In this document: positions 35,247 through 46,500 of the stretch, in pieces | Position numbering within the stretch: the stretch's first letter is position 1 | Layout of the letters: each line of letters begins with the position of its first letter | Assembly: GCF_036226685.1 (NCBI RefSeq) | Contig: NZ_CP109009.1 | Span: 8,459,501-8,523,500 of the forward strand | Source: Streptomyces sp. NBC_00690 | GTDB lineage: Bacteria > Actinomycetota > Actinomycetes > Streptomycetales > Streptomycetaceae | Length of the DNA: 64,000 nucleotides | Direction: 5' to 3' | Translations under genes and position numbers: made by a program | The notes under the pieces: model-generated | The model's input: the letters and a program-made list of their open reading frames with translations, nothing else | Told to the model about the DNA's origin: nothing | Database searches by the model: none

Positions 35247-38200
35247 GTGGGGAACGAGCGTCTTCTGCGCCAGTCGGAGATCCACGCGATGGTCGCCGAG
35301 CAACTGGGCTTGTCCAGCGCTGAAGTGGACATCGACGACAACCTGGTTGAACTGGGCATGCATTCGCTGGGCATGATCAAGCTGGCGGCTGCCTGGCGGC
35401 GCGCCGGGCATGACGTCAACTTCGGCGATCTGGCGCTGGATCCGACCGTCAGGCGTTGGGGAGAGCTCCTCGCCGAACGATCCACCGCAACACCACCCCC
35501 CGCGGAACCGGAGGCGCGTCACACCGCCCGCCCGGCACCCTCGCAGATCCTCTCGGCCGATGACACCTTCGGCCTGGCCACCATGCAACACGCCTACTGG
35601 GTCGGCCGGTCGGACGAACAGGCGCTCGGCGGTGTCGCCGCCCACCTCTACGCCGAGTTCGACGGGCAAGGCGTAGAACCGGAACGGCTCGCGCGCGCCG
35701 TGGACGCCCTGGTGCGCCGGCATCCCATGCTGCGCTGCCAGTTCCTGGACCACGGTCGGCAACAGGTCCTCGACCGGGCCAAGTTACCCGTCTTCCGGCA
35801 CGTCGACCTGAAGTCGCTGTCCGACACCGAAGTGGCGGACCGGCTCGCCGAGATGCGCCACACCATGACCCACCAGCGGATGCCCGCAGCGGACGGCAAG
35901 GTCTTCGACGTCGTCCTCACCGAACTCCCCGGCGGGCGTACCCGTCTCCACGTCGACGTCGACATGCTCGCCGCCGACGCGCTCAGCTATCGACTGCTGA
36001 TGGCGGACCTGGCCGAGTTCTACACCGACGGCGACGGATCGATCGACGCCCTCGACTACACCTACCGCGAGTACCTCGCCGAACCATCCCGGACCCGGCC
36101 GGCCGAGCGTGAACGGGCCTGGTGGCACACGAAGCTCCCCGAGTTGCCCGATCCACCGCGGCTGCCCCTGGTCCCCGAAGCCGACCGCCCCGATCCACAC
36201 CTGACCGTGCGCTACGACCACTGGATCGACGCGGCGAGCAAAGAACGGCTGATCGACCGCTCGCGCCGGGCCGGCATCACACCCGCGACCGTACTGGCCG
36301 CGGTCTTCGCCGAAGTCGTGGGGCGCTGGTCGAGCGAGCAGCGCTTCCTCCTCAACCTCCCCCTGTTCAACCGGGAACCCACCCATCCGGACGTCGAACG
36401 GGTCGTCGGCGACTTCAGCAACTCCGTGATGCTCGCCATGGAGTGCTCGAACGACGCCAGCATTCTGGACCGTACCCGTGACCTGCAAGGACGACTTCAC
36501 GACGGGGTCTCCCACGCCGCGTACCCCGGCCTCGACGTACTGCGCGACCTCGGACGCCACCGAGGGGAACCACTGCTCGCACCCGTCGTCTACACCAGCG
36601 GGCTGAATCTGGGCGAACTCTTCCGCGACGAGGTGCGAGACACCTTCGGTGAGCCCGTGTGGATCGTCTCCCAAGGACCGCAGGTCGTACTCGACGCACA
36701 GGTCGTCGAGTTGCGCGGCGGACTCCTGCTCAACTGGGACGTGCGCGAACACGCCTTCCCGGCCGGGCTGATGGCCGAGATGTTCGGGCGCCACCGCGAG
36801 ATCATCGAAGAGCTCCTCGCCGACGACGCAGACTGGAGCCGCCCGCTCGGCTCCCAACTGCCACCTGCACAACAGGAGGTGCGGCGCCGATTGAACGGCG
36901 CCACCGCACCGCGGTCCGGCCGGTGCCTCCACGACGAGTTCTTCACCGCGGCGCTCGACACCCCCGAGCGGACCGCACTGCTGTGGGGAGAAGGACAGTC
37001 GCTCGACTACGCCGCCCTGCGCGACAGGACACTGCGCGTCGCCGCAGCGCTACGGGACCGCGGCATCGGTCCGGGGCAGGCCGTCTCGATCCAACTGCCC
37101 AAGGGCGTGGACCAGGTCATCGCGGCGATCGGTGTGTTGGCCGCCGGCGCCACCTACGTCCCCATCGGGTACGACCAGCCCCCGGCGCGGCGCGACCGCA
37201 TCCAGCAGATCGGTGAAGTCGTCCTCGGGATCGTGCCGTCCGCCTCTGCCGACAACCGATCCGCACCCTCCGTGCCCGTACTCAGCCTGGACACCGCAGC
37301 CGCGTTCCCCGAGCCGCTGTCCGCTCCCGTACCCGTGGACGACGACACCATTGCGTACGTGCTCTTCACCTCGGGTTCCACCGGCGAGCCCAAGGGTGTG
37401 GAGGTGCCGCACTCCGCCGCGGTGAACACCATCGAGCGCTGCATCGAAATGTTCGACGTCACCCGTGACGACCGCAGCCTCGCCCTGTCGCCCCTGGAGT
37501 TCGACCTCTCGGTCCAGGACGTCTTCGGACTGCTCTCCGTGGGGGGCAGTGTGGTGGTGGCCGACGAGGCGACCCGCCGCGACGGACACCGGGCAGCCGA
37601 ACTCGTCCGGCGCCATCGCGTCACCCAGCTCTACTGCGTGCCCGCACTGCTGGACATGATCCTCAGCGCCGCTGCCGCCGATGGACTGGGCGACCAACTG
37701 CGTACGGTGCTCGTCGGCGGCGACTGGGTCGGGGTCGACCTGCCGCGCCGGCTCCGTGAACTGGTCCCCGGCTGCCGCTTCGCAGGGCTTGGCGGTGCGA
37801 CCGAGACAGCCATCCACCACACGGTGTGCGAGGTCACCGGCCCGCTGCCCGAAGACTGCACCGCGGTCCCGTTCGGGGTCCCCCTGGACAACGTCCGCTG
37901 CCGCGTGGTCAACGAACGCGGTCTGGACTGTCCGGACTGGGTGGCCGGAGAGCTCTGGATCGGCGGCAGCGGACTGGCCCGCGGCTATCGCGGCGACCCG
38001 GACCGCACGGCCGAACGGTTCGTCGACCACGCCGGCAAACGCTGGTACCGCACGGGCGACTCGGCCCGCTACCGGCCCGACGGCACCATCGAGTTCCTCG
38101 GCCGCCGCGACCTCCAGGTGAAGATCCGCGGGTATCGGATCGAGCTGGGAGAGGTCGAAGCCGCACTGCGGTCCCTGCCCGGTGTCCAACGCGCCGTGGT

Positions 38201-38747
38201 CGAAGCGGTCGGTACCCACACCCGGGCACTGGCCGCGGCCGTGGTCGGCGATCCCGCCCTCGACCCCGATCAACTGCGTACGGAGGTCGGCACCCTGCTC
38301 GCGCCCTACATGGTGCCCGAGCGGATCGAGTTGTTCGACGTGCTGCCGCTGACCGGCAGCGGGAAGATCGACCGCCGGGCCCTGCGCGCCCGTCTCGCCG
38401 CGGGCGGCGAAGAACGGCAGTACACCCCACCGGGGGACGACCTCGAAGACGCACTCGCACGCATCATCGCCGACGTCCTGTCCACCGAGCGGATCGGTGT
38501 CGAATCCGACTTCTTCACCCTCGGCGGCGACTCGGTCCTCGCCACGGTTGCTGTCGCTCGGATCAGGGAGTGGCTCGACACCTCCGATGTGTCCGTCGCC
38601 GACCTCTACGCCGGCCGCAATGTGCGCGGACTCGCCGTTCGGCTCGCTGACCGGCAGCGCACACCGGGCCGCCTGGAGAAGGTGGCCACGCTCTATCTGG
38701 ACCTGCTGGCCGACGACGGCACCAGTGCCGGACGGGACCACGGATGA
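35247..38747 (+). CDS. NRPS 2: ArCP-Cy-A-PCP, paralogue of NRPS 1 with a changed A pocket
   Basis: The protein has about 1,166 residues with the same order as NRPS 1: carrier domain (Ser in GMHSLGM), Cy domain with D-x4-D (DMLAADALS, about 239), A domain (FTSGSTGEPKGVE, about 706) and PCP (TLGGDSVLA, about 1091). Long blocks are near-identical to NRPS 1 (for example QALGGVAAHLYAEFDG). The A code by eye is DLQYLGLIH(K), differing from NRPS 1 at two pocket positions (Tyr to Gln, Asn to Tyr), so it may take a different Cys/Ser/Thr-like amino acid. GTG at 35247 has AGGGAG at 8-base spacing; GTG at 35241 is too close. A TTA codon is at 35784-35786. Confidence 0.9.
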   Translation: MGNERLLRQSEIHAMVAEQLGLSSAEVDIDDNLVELGMHSLGMIKLAAAWRRAGHDVNFGDLALDPTVRRWGELLAERSTATPPPAEPEARHTARPAPSQILSADDTFGLATMQHAYWVGRSDEQALGGVAAHLYAEFDGQGVEPERLARAVDALVRRHPMLRCQFLDHGRQQVLDRAKLPVFRHVDLKSLSDTEVADRLAEMRHTMTHQRMPAADGKVFDVVLTELPGGRTRLHVDVDMLAADALSYRLLMADLAEFYTDGDGSIDALDYTYREYLAEPSRTRPAERERAWWHTKLPELPDPPRLPLVPEADRPDPHLTVRYDHWIDAASKERLIDRSRRAGITPATVLAAVFAEVVGRWSSEQRFLLNLPLFNREPTHPDVERVVGDFSNSVMLAMECSNDASILDRTRDLQGRLHDGVSHAAYPGLDVLRDLGRHRGEPLLAPVVYTSGLNLGELFRDEVRDTFGEPVWIVSQGPQVVLDAQVVELRGGLLLNWDVREHAFPAGLMAEMFGRHREIIEELLADDADWSRPLGSQLPPAQQEVRRRLNGATAPRSGRCLHDEFFTAALDTPERTALLWGEGQSLDYAALRDRTLRVAAALRDRGIGPGQAVSIQLPKGVDQVIAAIGVLAAGATYVPIGYDQPPARRDRIQQIGEVVLGIVPSASADNRSAPSVPVLSLDTAAAFPEPLSAPVPVDDDTIAYVLFTSGSTGEPKGVEVPHSAAVNTIERCIEMFDVTRDDRSLALSPLEFDLSVQDVFGLLSVGGSVVVADEATRRDGHRAAELVRRHRVTQLYCVPALLDMILSAAAADGLGDQLRTVLVGGDWVGVDLPRRLRELVPGCRFAGLGGATETAIHHTVCEVTGPLPEDCTAVPFGVPLDNVRCRVVNERGLDCPDWVAGELWIGGSGLARGYRGDPDRTAERFVDHAGKRWYRTGDSARYRPDGTIEFLGRRDLQVKIRGYRIELGEVEAALRSLPGVQRAVVEAVGTHTRALAAAVVGDPALDPDQLRTEVGTLLAPYMVPERIELFDVLPLTGSGKIDRRALRARLAAGGEERQYTPPGDDLEDALARIIADVLSTERIGVESDFFTLGGDSVLATVAVARIREWLDTSDVSVADLYAGRNVRGLAVRLADRQRTPGRLEKVATLYLDLLADDGTSAGRDHG

Positions 38748-40180
38748 CCTCCCCCGCACCACACGAATCGAGCGCGCAGCGACGCAAGGAACTGGTCGCC
38801 CGCAGACTGCGAGCGGCCGGGATCAGCGATGCCCGGACCAAGCCGGACACCGCGATTCCACGCCGTAGCGACCCCCGGAGGGCACCGCTGTCCTTCGCCC
38901 AACAACACGCCTGGTCCTACCAGCAGGCCCACCCCGACAGCGTCGCCAACAACCTCTGCCTCGTCCTGACCGCCACCGGAACCCTGGACCTCGACGCCCT
39001 CGGAACCGCGTTCGCGGCCGTGGTGGACCGCCACGAGGTGTTGCGCACCACCTACCACGCCGACCCCGACGGCGAGCCGTACCAGTACGTCCACCCGACG
39101 ATGCCGCCGCCGATCATCCGGGTCGACCTCGGCGCACTCTCGGCACCGGCCAGGCAACAGCAGGTCGACGCCCTCGTCGAGGAAGCCGTGACGGAGCCGT
39201 TCGACCTGGCCAAGGAAGGCCCGCTGCGGCTGCGATTCCTCCGGCACTCCCGGGACTCCCACACGATCGTGCTGCTCATCCAGCACATCGTGTGGGACGG
39301 CATGACACTGGCCGCCATCTCCAAGGACCTGCGGAACGCCTACGAACTCGTGCTGCTCGGCAAGACGCCCGACACCGCCGTCGTGCACCCCCAGTACGCC
39401 GACTACGCGGAATGGGAGCAACGCATCTGGCGCGAGCGACCGTCGACCGCCGAGGACCACGCCTACTGGCGGCAACGGCTGACACCGCCCGCCGCGCCAC
39501 TGGCACTGCCGTACCGCGAAGGGGCGCCGGCCGTCCCGAGCGACAAGGGCGCCCGCGAGGACCGCAGACTCACCGGGACCACCCCCGCCCAGTTGCGCGA
39601 ACTGGCCCGTACCTGGGCGACGACCCCCTTCGTCGTCTTCCTCGCCTGCTACGCCGAGGTGCTCCGCGACCGAGCGCAGGCCACCGACATCTCCTTGGGC
39701 ACCCTCGCGGTGGACCGGGACCACCCGGGCACCGATCGGCTCGTCGGGAACTTCAGCAACCCGGTGGTCCTCCGGTTCGACCTCGCCGGGGCGACGGACT
39801 TCGCGGATCTGGTGCGCCGCGTCCAGGACGGCTACGAGCCGGGCTTCGTCCACCGCGGCTATCCGTTCCTGCCCCTCGCGAACGAACTCGCCGGGCACGA
39901 CGGCACCGGCCGGGTGCCGTTCTTCGACTCCCTGGTCGTCTTCGTCGCCCAGGACATCGAGGGCCCGGACCTGCCCGGCGTGAGGACGACGTGGGAACGC
40001 GCCGACAACGGTGCCGCACAGTTCCCGCTCGTCCCGCTGGGTCTTGAGGTCTTCGTCCGCGAAGCCGGCATCGACGTCCAGTTCACCTACAGCACGGACA
40101 TGTTCGACCGGGAGACGGTACGCACGCTCTTGGACGACCTCGACAGCGCACTGCGCCGCGCGAGCGGCACCCGGAGCTAG
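38744..40180 (+). CDS. Free-standing NRPS condensation domain
   Basis: The protein has 478 residues and is a single C domain. It opens with LSFAQQHAWSYQQAHPDSVA and has the catalytic motif as QHIVWDG, keeping the second, catalytic His but losing the first. Later motifs VGNFSNPVVLRF and FVHRGYPF are present. It carries no A or PCP domain, so it must join intermediates on other proteins. ATG at 38744 overlaps the NRPS 2 stop (ATGA). It is closely related in style to the C domain of NRPS 3. A basic N-terminal helix (QRRKELVARRLRAAGI) may dock with a partner synthetase. Confidence 0.88.
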   Translation: MTSPAPHESSAQRRKELVARRLRAAGISDARTKPDTAIPRRSDPRRAPLSFAQQHAWSYQQAHPDSVANNLCLVLTATGTLDLDALGTAFAAVVDRHEVLRTTYHADPDGEPYQYVHPTMPPPIIRVDLGALSAPARQQQVDALVEEAVTEPFDLAKEGPLRLRFLRHSRDSHTIVLLIQHIVWDGMTLAAISKDLRNAYELVLLGKTPDTAVVHPQYADYAEWEQRIWRERPSTAEDHAYWRQRLTPPAAPLALPYREGAPAVPSDKGAREDRRLTGTTPAQLRELARTWATTPFVVFLACYAEVLRDRAQATDISLGTLAVDRDHPGTDRLVGNFSNPVVLRFDLAGATDFADLVRRVQDGYEPGFVHRGYPFLPLANELAGHDGTGRVPFFDSLVVFVAQDIEGPDLPGVRTTWERADNGAAQFPLVPLGLEVFVREAGIDVQFTYSTDMFDRETVRTLLDDLDSALRRASGTRS

Positions 40181-40224
40181 CCCCGGGCCACGGCACACCG
40201 CTCGCGAACAGGAGGAAGACGAAC

Positions 40225-40524
40225 ATGCGAACTGGAGCTGTCCACGGTCCGTGGAAGCCGGCCCGGGAGCAACCTCGTGGCGCTCCCCCCGAGGTCGTCG
40301 CCCGGCCCGGGCCGTCGGGCGCGGCCCACCCCACGGCGGCCCACCCCACGGCGACGCACCGACCCGTGTGTGCGCCGCTGCCGCGCAACGCCCGGCCACT
40401 CACCCAGGGGCAACGGCGCTCCGCCGACGCAGGAGAGTCCCCGAACGCAGGGGCGAAGCCCTTCGCCCCGTATCACCGGGACGAGGAGATCACCCCGATG
40501 GCGCAGGAGCAGGAGATTTCGTGA
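40225..40524 (+). CDS. Small ORF, 99 residues, coupled to NRPS 4
   Basis: ATG at 40225 has an excellent ribosome site (AGGAGGAAG, 6-base spacing), and its stop overlaps the GTG of NRPS 4 as GTGA. The peptide is rich in Pro, Ala, His and Arg with a short repeat (AAHPTAAHPTATHRP) and an acidic end. It is not MbtH, which has a Trp/Pro-rich signature that is absent here. It could be a real small protein, or a leader whose translation drives initiation of NRPS 4. Coding bias is compatible with either. Confidence 0.5.
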   Translation: MRTGAVHGPWKPAREQPRGAPPEVVARPGPSGAAHPTAAHPTATHRPVCAPLPRNARPLTQGQRRSADAGESPNAGAKPFAPYHRDEEITPMAQEQEIS

Positions 40525-43500
40525 CCGCTCGTGAACAGCAGCGACGTTTGCAGCAGATGCTTTCCCAGGCCGGCTTGCTCGACTCGCCCGAATCACTCGC
40601 CCTCGGGCGGGTCCGGGCGGGCACGGACAACGGCCCAGCTCCCCTGTCGCCCTCGCAAGCGCGCATGTGGTACCACCAGCAACTCGACGAGAACAGCACG
40701 GCGTACAACATCTGTCTGAAACTCCACCCCGAGGGGACCCTCTCGGTGGGAGAGCTCACCAAGGCGCTCGCCCATGCGGTGGACCGGCACGCGATCCTCC
40801 GCACCACGTACCACATGGGTGCAGACGGCGAGCCCTACCAGGTGATCCACGACGAGCACCCCGCGCAGATCATCTCGACCGAACTCGACGCTTCGGTGGA
40901 GGACCGCGCGGCCGAGATCGACGTACTGGCCCGCCGGGTCCAGGCCCAGCCCTTCGACCTGGCGGTCGACAGCCCCTTGCGGGTGCTCCTGGTGCAGCAG
41001 GCCGGGGAACTGGTGGCCGTGGTCCTGACCCTGCCGCACATCGCGGGCGACGGCGGCTCCCTGCCCACCGTCCTCACCGAAATCGAACACAGCTTCCGGG
41101 GCGACACCGCACCGCCCGGAACGGCACCGGCCATCCGGTACATCGACTATGTGCGGTGGCAGACCGGACACCTGGGCGAGCCGGACGACCCCGGGAGCCT
41201 GTACAGCGCACAACTCAACTACTGGGAACGGGAATTATCCGGACTCGAAGCCGAACTGCCCCTTCCGCTGGACCGTCCGCGGGGCAGGAAGGCCACCTTC
41301 GCGGGATCACAACACCGAAGGTGGCTGGCCCCTGAACTCTCCGATGCCCTGGTGGGGTTGGCCCGCCGCCATCAGATCAGCCCCCTGATCCTGCTCCAAG
41401 CCGCAGTCTCGGTGGCCCTCAGCCAGAGCGGCTGCGGTTCCGACGTCCCTCTGGGCACACCGGTGGACCTACGGGCGGACTCCGCACTCTCCGACGTCGT
41501 CGGATTCTTCAGCAACACCGTCGTCCTGCGGACCGACCTCGGCGATGACCCCGACTTCAATGAACTCCTCCAGCGCTCCCAACGCACCATGGTCGGCGCA
41601 CTGGAACACCGCGACATCCCCTTCGAGCGGGTGGTCGAGCGGCTCAACCCGCCGCGTTCGCCCGCGCGCAACCCGCTGTTCCAGGTGATGATCGCCGCAA
41701 CGCGCCCCTGGCCCCGCCTCCAACTGGGCGATGTCGGCGTCGACGTGGTCGAACCCACGCACACCCAGGCCAAGCTCGATCTGACCTTCGCCATCCACGA
41801 GCGCCCCGAGGGCGGCCCGCTGGGTGTTTCCGTCCTGTACTCCCTCGATCTCTTCGAGAGCGACACGGCACGCGGACTGTTGGAAGCGGTCATCGGCGTA
41901 CTGGGGCAGGTCGCCTTCCACCCCAGGCTCCGCCTCTCCCAACTGGCGCACTTCACCCCCTGCGAGCTCACCCCCCGCGGGTCCGAGATCGCCGCGCTGG
42001 TGTCCCAGTCCGTCGACGGACCGACCCGTTCGTCCACGGCCACCACATCACGCACCGTACGGCTCCTGCCCGGCACACCGGCCGAACCGGTGGCCGCAGC
42101 CGTATACGCCCTGCTGGCCGGACATGACGCCCTACGGCTCACCGGCGAGGCCGGGCAGTGGCGCATCCGTGATGCGGCAGAAGCCCTGGAGCGCCGCGTC
42201 CTCACCGAAACCCCCGACGACCAGCGGTTCAGCGCCCAACTCCAGGGAGCGGGGGGCCCCGCCCCCACTCTCACCCTCACCGCACCCACCACCTGGATGG
42301 ACGAGGAGTCGTGGCGAGCGCTCCTGGCGGCCTTCGACGCGATCCGTGGACCACTGGCCGCCCCAGGCGCGGAAGACAACGAGACCGGCTCCGACTCTGG
42401 CACCGATTCCGCACCGGCCAGCCGGTGGAACGTCGAGCAACCCGCGGCCAGCTATCTCGACTACCTGGAGCGCACCGCAGCACTCGCCGAGGACATCGAA
42501 CTCGCCGACCGGGCCGAAGCCTGGCTCGACCTGCTCGAAGAAGCCGCCGCCAACCCCCGGCCACCCGCTCCGCCCGGGCGAACACCCATGGCGCGCACCC
42601 TGGAACTACCGCCCTCGGCCGGCCAGCTGGGTGCCGGTGCGCTCCGCGACGCAGCCCTCGCCGCCCTCCGACCCGCCCTGCGCCCGGAAGCCACCGTCCT
42701 CGTCGAGGTCGACGAGCCGGACCGGGACGGTCACCCCGCCGTCGGCGCCGGACGGTGCCGACGGGCCTTCCCCGTACTCCTGCCGGAGTACGACGAGGGC
42801 GAAGCGACACCGGACGGAGAACGACTCCTCGCGGCACTCACGCCCATCGACCCCGTCCACGCCACCAGCTACCAGTTGATCCGCGAGGTGAGCCCGCACA
42901 CCGCAGGCGCACTGGACGAAGCACCGGAACCAGAGCTGCGCCTCACCATCACCGTCACCGATCCGGGCGACGAGGCAGGCACTCCCACGCCCGTCGCGCT
43001 CCCATCCGACGGACCCGATCTGGCGGTCCGATGGGAGTTCGGCGGGGGAGTGCGCCGCGCGGTGCTCACCGTCGCTGCCGAGAGCGAAGAGTCCGGCACC
43101 GAGTTCCTCGACCGCTGGGCCGGCGCACTGCACGCCTGCGTCCTCGCCACCCCCACCCCGTCCACGCCCGACCAACTCTCCCGGCTGGTGCCCCTCACGA
43201 CGGCCGAACGCCACACCCTGGAGGGCACGTTCGGCCCGCTCCGCGACGTTCTCCCCCTGTCCCCGCTCCAGGAGGGTCTGCTCTTCCACCTGCTGAGCGC
43301 ACAGGACAAGGCCGATGACGTCTACACCTCCCAGACGTCCCTGGAGCTCACCGGTCCGCTCGACGTCGAACGGCTGCACCAGGCCGTCGCCGCGGCCCTC
43401 GAACTCTGCCCCACCATCGGCGCGGGCTATGCCGACCTAGGCGGGCGGCTGGTCCAAGTCATCCCGGAACGGATCGACATCCCCTGGCGCCACCTCGACC

Positions 43501-46500
43501 TCTCCCACGCGGCCCGCTCCACCACCGAAGAGGCGGCACAGCGCTTCGCCGACGAGGAGTACCACGCAGACTTCGACCCGGCCCGCCCACCCATGGCCCG
43601 GTTCGCCCTGCTGTCGTTCACACCCGATCAACACCGACTGCTGTTCACCGCACACCACGTCCTCGTCGACGGCTGGTCCATCCGTCTGCTGCTCAATCTG
43701 GTGCTCAGGCTCTACACCAACCCCGCCGACGTCGCCCGCCCGCGGCCGTTCCGCGACTTCCTCGCCTGGCTCGGCGAGCAGGATTCCGATGCCGCCGAGA
43801 ACGCCTGGCGCGAACTGCTGGAACACGCCCAGCCGACCTTGTTGGCCAGGGACGCACCAGGAGTCGACGCCACCGCCGACCACACGGGCGAGCAGAGCCG
43901 CCAGCTCCCCGCACACCTCATCGAACAGGTCGCCGCACTCGCCCGGGCCACCGGAACCACCGTCAGCACGGTCCTGGAGCTGGCCTGGGGCGGCTTGCTG
44001 ATGCGGATGAGTGGCTCGTCCGACGTGGTGTTCGGCAGTGTCGTCTCGGGCCGCCCGCCCGAGCTCGACGGCATCGAAACCATGGTCGGCCTCCTGTTCA
44101 ACACCGTACCGACCCGGGTCGCCGCCAGGCCCGGCACATCCGTGCGCGACGCACTGGCCGGGCTCCACCGCCAAAAGTCCCTCCAACTGCGCCACTCGCA
44201 CACCAGCCTGTCGCGACTGCAACAACTCGCAGGGCACAACCCACTGTTCGACACCCTCTTCGTGGTGCAGAACCTGCCGAGGCAGTCACCCGGCGAGCGC
44301 TTCGGCCCGGACGGCGACCTGCGGCGCACCGGCGCCTCGGTACGGGACGCCACGCACTACCCGCTGAGCATGGCCGTCACACCCGAGTCCGACTCGATCG
44401 CCCTGCGGCTGATGTACCGGACCGATGCGTACGACGACACCGCCGCCAGCACGCTCTTCGACCGGTACGTCCGTTGTCTGGAACTGCTCACCACGGCACC
44501 GGACCTGCCGCTCCACCGGCTCGATCTGCTCTCGCACGCCGATCGCCAGCAGTTGCTCGAAGCCAACAACGCCACCCGGGCCGACATCTCCGACCTCTCG
44601 GTGAGCGATCTGCTGACCCGACAGGCCGAACGCACACCGCAGGCCCGTGCCCTCGTCGCGGGCGAGACCACCCTGTCCTTCGCGGAACTCGCCGCGGCGG
44701 CACACCGCATCGGTCATCTCCTCCTCTCCCGCGGGGTCGGCCCCGAACACCAGGTGGCCCTGCTGCTGCCGCGCGCCGAATCGATGGTCGAAGCCCTCTT
44801 CGGCGTCTTCGCGGCCCATGCCGCCTATGTTCCGATCGACGGGGAGACCCCGACCGGGCGGATGCGCTCCATGTTGGAACAGGCCCGGCCCTCAGCCGTC
44901 CTCACCACCCGCGCCCTGGCCGAGTCGCTGCCCAAGGAGTGCGCGGTCGACTTCCAGGTCATCGCCGTCGACGACCCCGACGTCCGCGCCGAACTGGCCG
45001 CACACCCGGCGACCCCACCCCTGCCCGCCAGGCCCTACGGCCTCGACCACCTCGCGTACATCATCTTCACCTCGGGCTCGACCGGTGCGCCCAAGGGTGT
45101 CGCGGTGCCCTACCGGGGTCTGACCAACATGTTCCACAACCATCAGGACAAGATCTTCCGCCCGGTCCTTGAGACGCAGGGCGGACGCCGACTGCGCATC
45201 GCCCACACGACGTCCTTCTCCTTCGACGCCTCGTGGGAACAGCTCCTGTGGCTGCTGGCCGGCCATGAGGTGCACGTGCTCGACGACGATCTCCGGCGCG
45301 ATCCCGACGGCCTCATCGACTACTTCGACCGCCATCTCATCGATGCGTTCGACGTCACCCCCACCTACGGTCAGTACCTCGTGGACCACGGTCTGCTGGA
45401 ACGCCCACGGCCGCGCGGACAGGGCGACGGCGCCGGGGTGGTGTTCGTCTCGCTCGGCGGGGAAGCGGTCGGCGACGCGCTGTGGACCAGCCTGCGGGAA
45501 GCCCCCGGGGTCGGTGGCTACAACCTGTACGGACCCACCGAGTACACCATCAACGCCCTCGGCGCGGACGTCACCGACAGCACCACCCCGAGCGTCGGAC
45601 GTCCCATCTCCAACACTCGGGCGTACATCCTGGGCGACGGCCTGCTGCCCGCTCCCGTCGGGGTGGTCGGCGAGCTCTACCTCGCCGGAGTGGGCCTGGC
45701 CCGCGGCTATGTGGGCCGGACCGCGCTCACCGCCGAACGGTTCGTTGCCGACCCCTTCGGCGGCCCCGGAGAACGGATGTACCGCACCGGGGACCTGGCG
45801 CGCTGGCGACCCGACGGAGGCATCGACTTCCTCGGCCGTTCGGACAACCAGTTGAAGATCCGCGGCTACCGGGTGGAACTCTCGGAGATCGAGAACGCCC
45901 TGGTCGCCCATCCCACCGTCGCCCAGGCCGCCGTCGTCCCGACCCGGGGGCCCGACGGCCGAACGACGGAACGGCTCGCCGGATACGTCGTCCCGACGGT
46001 CACCGGGGCGCCGGAGGTGATCGACGTCGCCGAACTGCGGGAGCACCTCGCGGACCTACTGCCCCCGTACATGGTGCCCGCGACCCTCACACCGGTGGAG
46101 CGGCTGCCACTGACGACCAACGGCAAGCTGGATGTGGCCGCGCTGCCCGAACCGGCCGCCGCCGCCCCCGTCGAACGCAACCTCCCGAGGACGCCCACCG
46201 AAACGGCCGTGGCCGAGGTCTTCGCCGACCTGCTGGCCATCGGCACCGTCGGCCGCGACGATGACTTCTTCGCACTCGGCGGACACTCCCTCCTGGTGGT
46301 CCGCCTGGTGGGCCGGCTGCGCGAGGCCCTGGGCACGCCGATGTCGGTGCGCCAGGTCTACGACGGGCCGACTCCCGCGCTCCTCGCGGCACTCATCGGC
46401 GGCGAAGACACCGAGGCCACCGACGATCGAGCACCCCGGGTCGAGCACACGGCCTCCGTGCTGGTCGCCGATGCCGTGCTGGACGAATCGATCACCGGGG

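Noticed and set aside
40225..40524. MbtH-like protein
   Set aside because: I considered it because of its place before an NRPS, but the conserved Trp/Pro/Glu MbtH signature is absent.
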